Part shown: positions 43,527-52,800 of the stretch, piece after piece | Numbering within the stretch: position 1 is the stretch's first letter | How the letters are laid out: the number at the start of each line of letters is the position of its first letter | DNA from: an uncultured bacterium | GTDB lineage: Bacteria > Hydrothermota > Hydrothermia > UBA1063 > CAJXJZ01 | NCBI GenBank assembly: GCA_913055745.1 | Contig: CAJXJZ010000001.1 | Location: 66,798 to 130,797, forward strand | Reading direction: 5' to 3' | Length of the DNA: 64,000 nt | Position numbers and translations under genes: made by a program | The notes under the pieces: generated by a model | What the model was told of the DNA's origin: nothing | Database searches by the model: none | What the model saw: the letters and a program-made list of their open reading frames with translations, nothing else

Positions 43527-45761
43527 ATGGTTTTAGGATATGGACTTTATACTTCTCGTGCAACAGCTATATGGCAATATAGAAGTAAACTTGGTTATTA
43601 TTATGAGATAATTAAATATGAAGGGGGAAGAAATCTTTTTTTTGTGCGTGCTAACCCATTTATGGACGCACATGGAGGGCGTAATAGTTTTGCAAAACAA
43701 TATTATAAAGCGATGCTTATCTTGATGAACTATCATCCCATTTGGAGACTTCACTTTAAAGAGACTATCAAAGCACTTAAGGATTTTTACAAAATAAATG
43801 ACAGCAAAATTGCTTCTGTTAAGGTTAAATATACTCCAGAAATGACGGAAATAGGAGGCGTTTCTTTTTGGACAGTAGAAAAATTTCTGGAACCACTATC
43901 GAGAGAATACATGCAATATCTCAAAAGGGATGAGCCTTTTATCATAGCAAGTGCAAATAAATGTTATCCTGATGAATTGGTTGATGCTGAAAATAAATAT
44001 TTTCAAAAAGAATACAATGTTGATTTATGGCATCTCAATTTGGATGAATTGCCTAAAAAACTACTAAATAAGCCAACAGATTTAAAGCAATTAAAAGCAT
44101 TGATAGAGATTATGCCCATTGCAAAGAAAATAAAGGAAGAGACTGAAGGGATTGATGACCCAAAAAAGAAAAAGCAAATTAAAACCCTATATCATAAAAA
44201 GATTGACAAGGCGAGGGAAGGACTTAAAAAGAAGTCTTCAACCAATAAAAATAAATCAGATAAAGAATTTGATTACAATTATATTGCGAAAAAGATAGAG
44301 GAAATAAATAAAATAAGAAAAAATAGACTCTCAAAAGTAATGAGAAAAAAATTCGGATTAAATGGATCACCTATAACAGAAGGACAGCTTTATAAAAAAA
44401 CAAATTCAAGTAATGATAAAAAAATAGATATTGAAGAAAATTCCTACATATTTTTTATTAGCCCTCAACATCCTTTATTTAACATTTTTCAAAAGATTCA
44501 ATATTACAAAAACAAGAATATTTTTAAAGAGGCAGAGCAACCATATATTGATTTAATCAAATTTTTTGATTATGATAATTGGACTTCTCAAGATTCTGTA
44601 TTTGTTTATCTTGGACATTCAACTGAATCCTCATCTTATGTATATATGATAGGGACAGGAGAGCCTAACAAACCTAAGAGTAAATTTTATGATTGGAGCA
44701 TTTCATCATTTGAATCAGCCAAAAAAATTCAATTTCCTATTGATAAAGACATATTTTATTTAGAGATATTATTTACCTTAGGTGTAGATACAAAGCCATT
44801 TCTTGAAAAATGCCTTCATCTTAAAGACGAAGAAGAGCCATTTATTCTATCTCAATATGAGAAAAATGCAAACTCAAAAGAGGGATACAAAAAACTATTT
44901 CAGGAAACAATTAAAAAATTAGAAGAGAAAAAAGCAAATCCTGATGAATACTTTAAACCACATATATTGGCATTTGATTTAGATGAACATAATAGACCTA
45001 TTCTTATCTATATTGAAAAAATACCCACTGAAATAAAAGCACAGAAATGGGTACAAGATACTCTAAAACAACTTGGGTTCTCTTTTGAAAATGGCAAATG
45101 GATTTATAGAATTCCAGATCACATCAAAAATCTTGAGGAATTTTTTGATGATATAAAAGATATACTGTTCCATTTAAATAAAATGAAAGAGAATATTGAG
45201 AAAAACGTATTACAAAACATAGATAAAATAGAGGACATTAAGCAATTCAATTACGAGTTAGATAAAATTGAGTTATTAAATAACCGAGATATTTGCTTAC
45301 TCCCCTATTTAGAAAAAGCCAAAACCAAAGGAAGCAATATATTTAAAACTCCTGCAGACATTCTGTATAATGCCTATATCAATAAATATCCAGAAGAGAA
45401 AAAACTAATGGATGAAGGTAGTTTATTAGATGATCTTTTTGTCCTAATAGTAGATATGGATTCTGATGGTAAACCTCTTCTTATTATAGGACTGGGTGCG
45501 GAATTATACCCATTTAAAGAAGATACCAAAAAAGGAGAAGCAATTTGGAAAGCAAAAGTTTATTTTGTAGAAATAGAACTGGATTATGACAAAGAAAACG
45601 GCCTGTGGGTAAAAAGGATTGAACCAAAAGATCTAAATGATTTTTGGAATAAAGTTTTTAGCAATGCTGTAGAATTACAGAGACACAGGGTTCATACAGA
45701 GGTTATAGACCTTCCCTGGGCTGACCCGTGGGAGGTCAATTACAGGGCATATATAATATAA
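43527..45761 (+). CDS. Unrecognised 744-residue protein, paralogue B
   Basis: Tandem duplicate of the preceding gene with the same order of parts: KQYYKAMLILMNYHPIW, ANKCYPDELVDAENKYF, the charged linker, DYNYIAKKIEEINK, and the two C-terminal modules (FDLDEHNRPILIYI...GFSFENGKWIYRIP and VDMDSDGKPLLIIG...KENGLWVKRI). The last ~25 residues (LPWADPWEVNYRAYII) are extra. AAAAAGGAGGTGT lies seven bases before the ATG at 43527. Function unknown; conserved acidic loops such as DMDSDG could bind metal, which is speculation from the pattern. Confidence 0.7.
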   Translation: MVLGYGLYTSRATAIWQYRSKLGYYYEIIKYEGGRNLFFVRANPFMDAHGGRNSFAKQYYKAMLILMNYHPIWRLHFKETIKALKDFYKINDSKIASVKVKYTPEMTEIGGVSFWTVEKFLEPLSREYMQYLKRDEPFIIASANKCYPDELVDAENKYFQKEYNVDLWHLNLDELPKKLLNKPTDLKQLKALIEIMPIAKKIKEETEGIDDPKKKKQIKTLYHKKIDKAREGLKKKSSTNKNKSDKEFDYNYIAKKIEEINKIRKNRLSKVMRKKFGLNGSPITEGQLYKKTNSSNDKKIDIEENSYIFFISPQHPLFNIFQKIQYYKNKNIFKEAEQPYIDLIKFFDYDNWTSQDSVFVYLGHSTESSSYVYMIGTGEPNKPKSKFYDWSISSFESAKKIQFPIDKDIFYLEILFTLGVDTKPFLEKCLHLKDEEEPFILSQYEKNANSKEGYKKLFQETIKKLEEKKANPDEYFKPHILAFDLDEHNRPILIYIEKIPTEIKAQKWVQDTLKQLGFSFENGKWIYRIPDHIKNLEEFFDDIKDILFHLNKMKENIEKNVLQNIDKIEDIKQFNYELDKIELLNNRDICLLPYLEKAKTKGSNIFKTPADILYNAYINKYPEEKKLMDEGSLLDDLFVLIVDMDSDGKPLLIIGLGAELYPFKEDTKKGEAIWKAKVYFVEIELDYDKENGLWVKRIEPKDLNDFWNKVFSNAVELQRHRVHTEVIDLPWADPWEVNYRAYII
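44079..44212 (+). repeat. Near-identical tract shared by the two paralogues, copy 2
   Basis: Partner of 41840-41973; identical over 44121-44212. It encodes the PIAKKIKEETEGIDDPKKKK linker. Confidence 0.85.
45708..45737 (+). other. GC-rich hairpin at the 3' end of paralogue B
   Basis: GACCT-T-CCC pairs with GGGAGGTC with a one-base bulge, and an inner GGG-CTGA-CCC closes the loop. It stands out in an AT-rich gene, codes for DLPWADPWEV, and lies just before the stop codon. No T-run follows, so it is not a classical terminator. Confidence 0.45.
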
Positions 45762-46022
45762 TGTAAAAAGAGGGAGGGGGATGTTTCAACCGAATATGCT
45801 CTTTCAATATTCTCAACATAATACTCAATGCATTTTTGCATTCTCATCTTAAAGAAATAGATGCCCTTCCCTCCAATTTTTATTTTGAAGAAACAATAAA
45901 CAATACACCATCACTTGGATTATTTTTGAGGAATCTTGTATGCACATATGTTTGATTGTTTATTTGTATTGATGTATAATTTGTAATATGTATATTTGCA
46001 TCCTTAAAACATGGAGGATGAT
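45762..46022 (+). promoter_or_regulatory. Intergenic region with the hdrA operon promoter
   Basis: A promoter TTGATT-17-TATAAT lies at 45952-45980, giving a transcription start near 45987 and a ~36-base leader to hdrA with GGAGG at 46013. The 5' half holds only an A/G-rich run (GAGGGAGGGGG) and a GCATTTTTGC hairpin, with no clear terminator. On the minus strand a protein-like stretch ends at a stop at 45880-45882 (see findings). Confidence 0.75.
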
Positions 46023-49000
46023 ATGGCCGCAAAAGTTCTTATAATTGGAGGGGGAATTGCAGGAACACAATCATCCCTTCAACTAGCAGAGTATGGAGTT
46101 AAAGTAACCCTTCTTGACAGAGATTTCGCCATAGGTGGGACGATGAGCAAATTGGATAAGACATTTCCCACAAACGATTGTTCCATGTGTATTCTCTCCC
46201 CAAAGTTAGTAGAAGCAGGAAGGCATAAAAATATTGAACTTCTTACCTACTCTGAGGTTGTTGATGCGAAAAAAGAAGATGGTAAAATCAAAGTTAAGAT
46301 ACTTAAAAAGCCGAGGTATGTAGATACTGACAAGTGCAAAGGGTGTGGAGATTGTAGTGAGGCGTGTACTGTTATGCTGCCTGACTACTATAATGGGAAT
46401 ATATGCGAACGTACGGCAATCTTCAGACTATACGACCAGGCTGTCCCAAGTGCATTTGGAATTACAAAATGGGGCGATGCGCCATGTAGAGAAAAATGTC
46501 CAATACATGTAAATGCCCATGGGTATATTGCGCTTATTAGAAACAAAAAATACAAAGAAGCCCTCTCTCTCGTGAGAGAAAAAAACCCATTTCCACTTAT
46601 AACAGGTAGGATATGTACTCATCCATGCGAGGATGCATGTACAAGGGGAAGATTTGATGAGCCTGTGGCAATAGACCTTTTAAAAAGGTTTGTGGCAGAC
46701 CTTGAACTAAAAGAGATAGGTGATATTCCCATCCCAGAGATAAAGAATGAGAAGGACAAAAAGGTAGCCGTAATAGGTGCTGGTCCTTCAGGTCTTATGT
46801 GTGCTTACCAATTGAGGAAAGAGGGGTATAAGGTTGTTGTGTTTGAGAGATATGAAAGACCAGGTGGGATGCTCTACGTTGGTATTCCTTCTTATAGATT
46901 GCCAAGGGATATACTCTTTAAAGAGCTATCTATATTGGAAAAAATGGGTGTTGAGTTTAAATATGGCGTTGAAATAGGAAAAGATATTTCGTTTAGAGAT
47001 ATTTATACTCAGTATGATGCTGTATTTGTAGGGGTGGGAGCACACAGGTCAAAGAGATTGAATATAAAAGGAAAGGATCTTGATGGCATTCTTGGGGCAG
47101 TGGAATTTTTAAGAGAGGTTAATCTCGGCAAAAAGGTTCAAATAGGGAAGAAGGTGGCTGTTGTAGGTGGTGGTAATGCTGCAATGGATGCTGCGAGGGT
47201 TGCAAAAAGGCTTGGAAGTGATGTAGTAGTTTTGTATAGAAGGACGAAGAAGGAGATGCCCGCTAACAAAGAGGAGATACTTGAGGCAGAAGAAGAAGGA
47301 ATTAAGTTTGAGTTTCTCGTAAATCCTGTTGAATATATTGGAGATGATAAGGTAAGGTCTGTGAAACTTATCAGGATGAGATTGGGAGAGGTTGATGAAA
47401 CAGGAAGGAGAAGGCCTGTGCCTATAGAGGGAAGTGAATTTGAGATGGAGGTTGATACTATTATTGAGGCAGTAAGTCAGAAACCAGAAATAGACCCCTT
47501 TTATGAACTTGAAAAGACAGATTGGGGTACTGTGAAAATAGATAGCGTAAGTTTGAAAACAAATATTGACAATGTATTCGCAGGTGGAGACTGTGTTTTA
47601 GGTCCTTCTTCCTTTATAGATGCCATGTATCACGGGAAAGAGGCTGCAATATCCATAATGAGGATGTTTGAAGGAAAAGACCTATACTCAAATAGAGATA
47701 AAGGCTCCAAAGATGTGAAAGTTGACTATGATTTTACCAAAGAGGAGAGGAAGGAAAGGAAAAGACCTTACATGCAGGATGAAAAAGAGAGGGTAAAGAA
47801 CTTTGAAGAAGTGGTTAAGGGATTTTCAGAGGAAGACGCACTTTATGAGGCCTCAAGGTGCTTAAACTGCGTGGGTTGTTCTGAGTGTATGGAATGCGTA
47901 AAGGCATGTGAGCCAGGTGCTATTATTCATGATATGATACCTCAGATAGAGGAGAGGGAGTACGACGCTGTTATTGTATCTTTGGGATTTGATGAGTTTG
48001 AGGCAGAAGTATTAAAAGAGTATGGTTATGGGAGGTATAAGAACGTTATAACCAGCATCCAGTTTGAAAGGTTACTCTCTGCATCAGGTCCTACTAAAGG
48101 TGAACTTCTACGCCCTTCTGACAAAAAACATGCAAATAAAATCGCATTCTTGCAATGTGTAGGCTCAAGGGATGAAAAAATAGGCCATGGCTATTGTTCT
48201 TCTGTTTGCTGTATGTATGCAATAAAAGAAGCGGTTATTGCAAAGGAACATCAGAAAGAGGTTGAACCCCACATTTTCTTTATGGATATGAGAACCTATG
48301 GGAAAGATTTTGAAAAGTATTACGAACGTGCAAAAAGGGATATTGGAGTTAATTTTCATAGGGCAAGAGTGGCAAAAGTTGAGGAAGATGAAAAAAAGAA
48401 TCTTATAATATACTTTGAGGATGAGGATGGGAGATTAAAAAAGGAGAAGTTTGACCTTGTGGTTTTGTCTGTTGGTATGGAGCCTCCGAAAGATGCAAAG
48501 AAGTTAGCAAGTATATTTGGCATTAAACTAAATAAATACGGATTTGCGGAAAGGGACACCTTTGACCCCCTCTCTACCTCACAAGATGGAGTATATGTGG
48601 CAGGTGCATTTTCAAGCCCAAAGGATATTCCTGAAACTGTTGCAGAGGCATTGGGGGCTACAGGGTATGTAATGGAGAGAATAAAGGGTAAGAGAAAAGT
48701 AGAAGAGGAAGAAACAAGGGAAGAAAAAATAGTGGAAAGTGAAGAGCCAAGGGTTGGCGTGTTTATCTGCCATTGTGGAAAGAATATTGGGGGATATATA
48801 GATGTAAAAGAAGTAGTTGAGTATGCAAAGACCATTGAACATGTTGTTTATGCAGAAGACAATCTTTATACATGCTCTCAGGATACACAGGAAAAAATGA
48901 AGGATATCATTGAAAAATATGGTTTAAACCGTGTCATTGTTGCATCTTGTACACCAAGGACACATGAGCCACTTTTTAGGGAAACAATCAAGGATGCGGG

Positions 49001-50468
49001 ATTAAACAAGTATCTATTTGAGATGGCCAATATAAGGGACCAGGACTCATGGGTTCATATGCAGCAAAGGGAAGAAGCAACAGAAAAGGCAAAAGATTTA
49101 GTTCGGATGGCAGTGTATAAGGCTATAAGAAAAAGGCCTTTGAAGGAGTATAAGATCCCAGTAAACAAAGCAGCAGTTGTTATTGGTGGTGGCATTGCAG
49201 GACTTGAGTCTGCAAGGTCTTTGTCTAAGATGGGTCATAAGGTATATCTCATTGAGAAAAATAGTGTTCTTGGTGGACATGCGAGAAAAATAAAAGAGGG
49301 TGTATTTGGTGAGGATGTACAAAATTATCTAAAAAATCTAATAGAAAGTGTGAAAGAAGACAAAAATATTGAAGTGATCCTTAACGCAGAGATAGAGCGT
49401 GTTGAGGGTTTTGTTGGTAATTACAAAACATATATCAAAGGGATGGATAAACCCATTGAACATGGTGGTGTGATTATTGCCACTGGTGCAAGGGAGTATA
49501 AGCCAAAGGAGTTTATGTACGGGGAAGATGAAAGGGTTATAACACAGACAGAACTGGATGATTACATAGAAAATGGTAAGATTAAAACCGATGGGACATA
49601 TGTTATGATACAATGTGTTGGCTCAAGAAACGAGGAACATCCTTATTGCTCTCGCACATGTTGTTCGCATGCTATTCACAACGCCATCAAGTTAAAGGAG
49701 AAGGGAGCAGAGGTATATATCCTTTATAGGGACATAAGAACCTACGGATTTAGGGAAGAACTCTATACAGAAGCGAGAAAGAAAGGGATACTCTTTGTTA
49801 GGTTTGAAAAGGAAAATGAGCCGAAAGTAAAACAAGAAAATGGCGAGTTGGTGGTTTACACCTTTGACCCGATTTTAAAAACCAATCTGAGAATAAAATC
49901 AGATTATGTGGTATTGTCAACAGGTATAGAGCCTGATAAGGAAGGCAATGAGAAAATAGCAAAACTTTTCAAGGTCCCTCTCAATGAGGATGGTTTCTTC
50001 CTTGAAGCGCACATGAAACTTAGGCCTGTGGACTTTGCTACAGAGGGTGTATTCCTTGCAGGCCTTGCCCATGCCCCTAAGTTTGTAGATGAGAGTATTG
50101 TTCAGGCAAAGGCTGCTGCGGCACGATGCGCTACTTTGTTGTCAAAGCCTTATATTACCACACAAGGAGAGGTGGCAATAGTGGATGAGAAAAAGTGCAT
50201 TGGATGTGGACTCTGCGAGGATGTATGTGCCTTTGGTGCCATCTCCTTGAAAGAGAAGAAGGTATTGGGAGAGATTAAGAAGGTAGCAGAGGTGAATCCT
50301 GTTTTGTGTAAAGGTTGTGGGGCATGCACTGCAAGTTGTAGGCCTGCGGCCATTGACCTACTTGGATATTCTAACAGTGAAGTCTTAAGTAGTGAGTTCG
50401 CTCTTTATGTTGAGCAAAGGTCGTGGGATAAAGAAAAAGAGAAAATTATGGAACTTTTGGAGGCGTGA
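46023..50468 (+). CDS. hdrA: HdrA-type flavoprotein: double HdrA with a nested GltD-like NAD(P)H module
   Basis: A 1,481-residue electron-transfer protein. First HdrA: FAD site LIIGGGIAGTQ, HdrA block TFPTNDCSMC, iron-sulfur CKGCGDCSEAC at about 104. It is interrupted at about 150-590 by a glutamate-synthase-small-subunit-like module: CREKCPIH, GRICTHPCEDAC, FAD site VIGAGPSGL at ~249, NAD(P) site VVGGGNAAM at ~379. It then resumes with CLNCVGCSECMEC and CVGSRDEK. A second, complete HdrA begins at ~912 (VFICHCGKNIGG, VASCTPRTHE, VIGGGIAGLESA) and ends in a 2x[4Fe-4S] ferredoxin. ATG at 46023 follows GGAGG; 46011 is too early. Likely the bifurcating flavin core. Confidence 0.9.
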   Translation: MAAKVLIIGGGIAGTQSSLQLAEYGVKVTLLDRDFAIGGTMSKLDKTFPTNDCSMCILSPKLVEAGRHKNIELLTYSEVVDAKKEDGKIKVKILKKPRYVDTDKCKGCGDCSEACTVMLPDYYNGNICERTAIFRLYDQAVPSAFGITKWGDAPCREKCPIHVNAHGYIALIRNKKYKEALSLVREKNPFPLITGRICTHPCEDACTRGRFDEPVAIDLLKRFVADLELKEIGDIPIPEIKNEKDKKVAVIGAGPSGLMCAYQLRKEGYKVVVFERYERPGGMLYVGIPSYRLPRDILFKELSILEKMGVEFKYGVEIGKDISFRDIYTQYDAVFVGVGAHRSKRLNIKGKDLDGILGAVEFLREVNLGKKVQIGKKVAVVGGGNAAMDAARVAKRLGSDVVVLYRRTKKEMPANKEEILEAEEEGIKFEFLVNPVEYIGDDKVRSVKLIRMRLGEVDETGRRRPVPIEGSEFEMEVDTIIEAVSQKPEIDPFYELEKTDWGTVKIDSVSLKTNIDNVFAGGDCVLGPSSFIDAMYHGKEAAISIMRMFEGKDLYSNRDKGSKDVKVDYDFTKEERKERKRPYMQDEKERVKNFEEVVKGFSEEDALYEASRCLNCVGCSECMECVKACEPGAIIHDMIPQIEEREYDAVIVSLGFDEFEAEVLKEYGYGRYKNVITSIQFERLLSASGPTKGELLRPSDKKHANKIAFLQCVGSRDEKIGHGYCSSVCCMYAIKEAVIAKEHQKEVEPHIFFMDMRTYGKDFEKYYERAKRDIGVNFHRARVAKVEEDEKKNLIIYFEDEDGRLKKEKFDLVVLSVGMEPPKDAKKLASIFGIKLNKYGFAERDTFDPLSTSQDGVYVAGAFSSPKDIPETVAEALGATGYVMERIKGKRKVEEEETREEKIVESEEPRVGVFICHCGKNIGGYIDVKEVVEYAKTIEHVVYAEDNLYTCSQDTQEKMKDIIEKYGLNRVIVASCTPRTHEPLFRETIKDAGLNKYLFEMANIRDQDSWVHMQQREEATEKAKDLVRMAVYKAIRKRPLKEYKIPVNKAAVVIGGGIAGLESARSLSKMGHKVYLIEKNSVLGGHARKIKEGVFGEDVQNYLKNLIESVKEDKNIEVILNAEIERVEGFVGNYKTYIKGMDKPIEHGGVIIATGAREYKPKEFMYGEDERVITQTELDDYIENGKIKTDGTYVMIQCVGSRNEEHPYCSRTCCSHAIHNAIKLKEKGAEVYILYRDIRTYGFREELYTEARKKGILFVRFEKENEPKVKQENGELVVYTFDPILKTNLRIKSDYVVLSTGIEPDKEGNEKIAKLFKVPLNEDGFFLEAHMKLRPVDFATEGVFLAGLAHAPKFVDESIVQAKAAAARCATLLSKPYITTQGEVAIVDEKKCIGCGLCEDVCAFGAISLKEKKVLGEIKKVAEVNPVLCKGCGACTASCRPAAIDLLGYSNSEVLSSEFALYVEQRSWDKEKEKIMELLEA

Positions 50469-50890
50469 TGGATACAAAAGACCCTAAGATACTATCTTTT
50501 CTGTGTAATTGGTGTTCCTATGCAGGGGCAGACCTTGCAGGAACATCAAGGCTACAGTATCCACCTAATGTGAGGGTTATAAGAGTGCCATGTTCTGGAA
50601 GAGTAAATCCACAGTTTATAGTAAAGGCGCTAAGAGATGGGGCGGATGGTGTTTGGATTTCTGGTTGTCATCCAGGCGATTGTCATTACAACTCAGGGAA
50701 CTACTTTGCAAGAAGAAGATTTTACATTATGAAAGAACTCATTGAATTTGTTGGTATAGAACCAGAAAGACTCACATTCTCATGGGTTTCCGCTTCCGAA
50801 GGGAAAAAGTTTCAGGAAATGGCAATATATGTTACAGAGAGAGTAAAAAAGGTGAAGGATAAAAAAAGTCCTCTTTACAAGGAGATTTGA
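50468..50890 (+). CDS. flxD: MvhD/FlxD-type electron-transfer subunit
   Basis: Small [2Fe-2S]-type protein of the methyl-viologen-reducing hydrogenase delta family: FLCNWCSYAGADLAGTSRLQYP, VPCSGRVNP and ISGCHPGDCHY. In methanogens MvhD links hydrogenase to HdrA; in Flx-Hdr systems FlxD links the NADH-oxidising FlxABC to HdrA. Here it directly follows hdrA. ATG at 50468 is four bases after GGAGGC; the GTG at 50465 overlaps the hdrA stop and is less likely. Length 140. Confidence 0.92.
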   Translation: MDTKDPKILSFLCNWCSYAGADLAGTSRLQYPPNVRVIRVPCSGRVNPQFIVKALRDGADGVWISGCHPGDCHYNSGNYFARRRFYIMKELIEFVGIEPERLTFSWVSASEGKKFQEMAIYVTERVKKVKDKKSPLYKEI

Positions 50891-51817
50891 ATGGAAAAGG
50901 TCAAAGAAGAACTCAAAAGACTTTTACAAGAGGGTGAGATAAAAGGCGTTTTGGGGTTTGTTCCTTCTTCATCTCCCCAAAAGAACAGGGTATTTTATAC
51001 AGAGAATCCTGATGATGTATCACGTTTTACCGTCTCATTATTTAATACTCCAAATCTTACTACATACCTTTTTAGGTTTAAGGATAAAGGTAAGATTGCA
51101 CTTTTCTTAAGACCGTGTGAACAGAGAGCGCTTAATGTTCTTATATCCGAGGGAAAGATTAAAAGAGAGGATGTATTTGTGATAGGTGTTCCATGCCAGG
51201 GTGCTGTAGACCCTTTTAGATTAGAGGAGCAGGTAGATGCTGAAATAAATAGTGTTGAGGTAAAAGATGATAAGATTCTTGTAAACAATGCAATAAGTGT
51301 ATATATAAAAGAGGTTATGCCTTATTCTTGTAGGGTTTGCGAGGATGTGGAAGAGGATGTGGACATTAAAATAGATGGGGAGGATAAAAGGCCATCTCAT
51401 GAAGAATACAGCAAGATAGAGGATTTTGATAAGAAAACACCGTCCGAAAAATGGGCATTCTTTAAAGAGACATTTGAAAGATGCACGAGGTGCTATGCGT
51501 GTCGTGAGGTGTGCCCTATGTGCTATTGCGAACAGTGCTTTGTAGATTCATATGACCCACTCTGGGTGGAACCAGGTCTTTCTCTTCAGGATATTATGAG
51601 TTATCACCTCATAAAGATGTATCATATGGCAGGAAGATGCACAAACTGTGGAGCCTGTGAAAGGGCGTGTCCCGAAAACATTCCCCTTTCCCTTCTTACT
51701 TCCATGCTTGCTCATAGGCTAAAAAGGGATTTTGGCTATATAAGTGGGAAGAATGGGACGCAGAAGGTATTTTTGGGAGAATACCATTATGAGGACAAGG
51801 GGGATTTTATAAAATGA
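50891..51817 (+). CDS. Iron-sulfur electron-transfer subunit, FlxC-like
   Basis: 308 residues: an N-terminal domain related to the FrhB/HydB beta-subunit group (ALFLRPCEQRALNVL, GVPCQGAVDP), then two [4Fe-4S] cluster motifs, CTRCYACREVCPMCYCEQC and CTNCGACERACPENIP. It occupies the FlxC place in the order D-C-B-A. It should pass electrons between the flavin subunit FlxA and FlxD/HdrA. Starts one base after flxD and overlaps the next gene by ATGA. The exact subunit name is by position and domain, so moderately sure. Confidence 0.8.
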   Translation: MEKVKEELKRLLQEGEIKGVLGFVPSSSPQKNRVFYTENPDDVSRFTVSLFNTPNLTTYLFRFKDKGKIALFLRPCEQRALNVLISEGKIKREDVFVIGVPCQGAVDPFRLEEQVDAEINSVEVKDDKILVNNAISVYIKEVMPYSCRVCEDVEEDVDIKIDGEDKRPSHEEYSKIEDFDKKTPSEKWAFFKETFERCTRCYACREVCPMCYCEQCFVDSYDPLWVEPGLSLQDIMSYHLIKMYHMAGRCTNCGACERACPENIPLSLLTSMLAHRLKRDFGYISGKNGTQKVFLGEYHYEDKGDFIK

Positions 51818-52800
51818 AGAAGATAAAACTCAAGGATTTTAAAAAGGCACTTTCAAAGTGGGGAGAGGTTTACATAAGGACCCGAGATGGGTTTTTAAAG
51901 GAAGGTAGATTGTCTTCTAAGAAGAGCAAAAAAAGTCCGAAGGAGTTTTTACTCCCAAGAGAAGAGGTGCTACTTGCCATTCACAAAAAAGGTGCGGATA
52001 CAGAGGTTTTAGAAGCACACCCTTCTAAAAAAAAGGTGGTTATGGGTGCACTCCCCTGTGATATGAAAGGTCTTGAACTAACCACAAAAAACTTTTTAAA
52101 TAGCCCAGAAGACCCATATTACAAAAAGAGAGTGGAGAACACGCTTTTTGTATCTGAAATGTGTCAGTACCCTTCATCTTCCTGCTTTTGCACATCTTTT
52201 GATTATGGACCATCTTCAAAGATGGGAGATATTACATACTTTAGACTCAATGATGATAACGTTCTTTGTGAGCCGATCTCTGAAAAGGGTAAAAAGGCGC
52301 TTTTGTGGGAGCAGTATCCAGATGCTGGCGAAAAAGACCTTGAAATAATGGAAAAGATGCTAAGAGAAACAGCAAAAAGGTTACAAAAACTTAATATTTC
52401 TTATGATTTTTCAAGAGCGCGTGAGGTATATGCTTCTTCTGAGTTAAAGGATGCAGTATTTTCTTGCCTTAATTGCGGTGCATGCACATATGTCTGTCCT
52501 ACATGTTATTGCTTTGATATAAGGGATATAGAGAGAAAAGATTTTGTTTTAAGGGAAAGGGTCTGGGATTCGTGCATGTTCTTTGTATACTCCCTTGAGG
52601 CGTCAGGGCATAATCCTCGTAAAAATAGGTCGAAAAGGGCAGAAAACAGGTTTATGCACAAGTTCTTTTACCAGCCCCTTCAATACAAGGAGTTTGGGTG
52701 TACAGGGTGTGGAAGGTGCGTTGATGTATGTCCTGCAGGATACGATATAAGAGAAACAATAAGAAGTATCCAGAGTTTTATGGAGGGTAAAAATGGCTGA
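51814..52800 (+). CDS. flxB: Sulfhydrogenase beta-like iron-sulfur subunit (FlxB/HydB)
   Basis: Related to the beta subunit of Pyrococcus sulfhydrogenase: LLPREEVLLAIHKKG, VVMGALPCDMKGLE, CQYPSSSCFCTSF, then [4Fe-4S] sites CLNCGACTYVCPTCYC at about residue 218 and CTGCGRCVDVCPAG near 300. There is no hydrogenase large or small subunit in the window, which fits Flx rather than hydrogenase. The 328-residue length is normal. ATGA overlap with the previous gene and an 8-base overlap with the next show tight coupling. Confidence 0.87.
   Translation: MKKIKLKDFKKALSKWGEVYIRTRDGFLKEGRLSSKKSKKSPKEFLLPREEVLLAIHKKGADTEVLEAHPSKKKVVMGALPCDMKGLELTTKNFLNSPEDPYYKKRVENTLFVSEMCQYPSSSCFCTSFDYGPSSKMGDITYFRLNDDNVLCEPISEKGKKALLWEQYPDAGEKDLEIMEKMLRETAKRLQKLNISYDFSRAREVYASSELKDAVFSCLNCGACTYVCPTCYCFDIRDIERKDFVLRERVWDSCMFFVYSLEASGHNPRKNRSKRAENRFMHKFFYQPLQYKEFGCTGCGRCVDVCPAGYDIRETIRSIQSFMEGKNG

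Noticed and set aside
32591-45761. Integrative element carrying the restriction and repeat genes
   Set aside because: No integrase, transposase, tRNA-linked attachment site or flanking direct repeat was found, and lemA-htpX in the middle look native.
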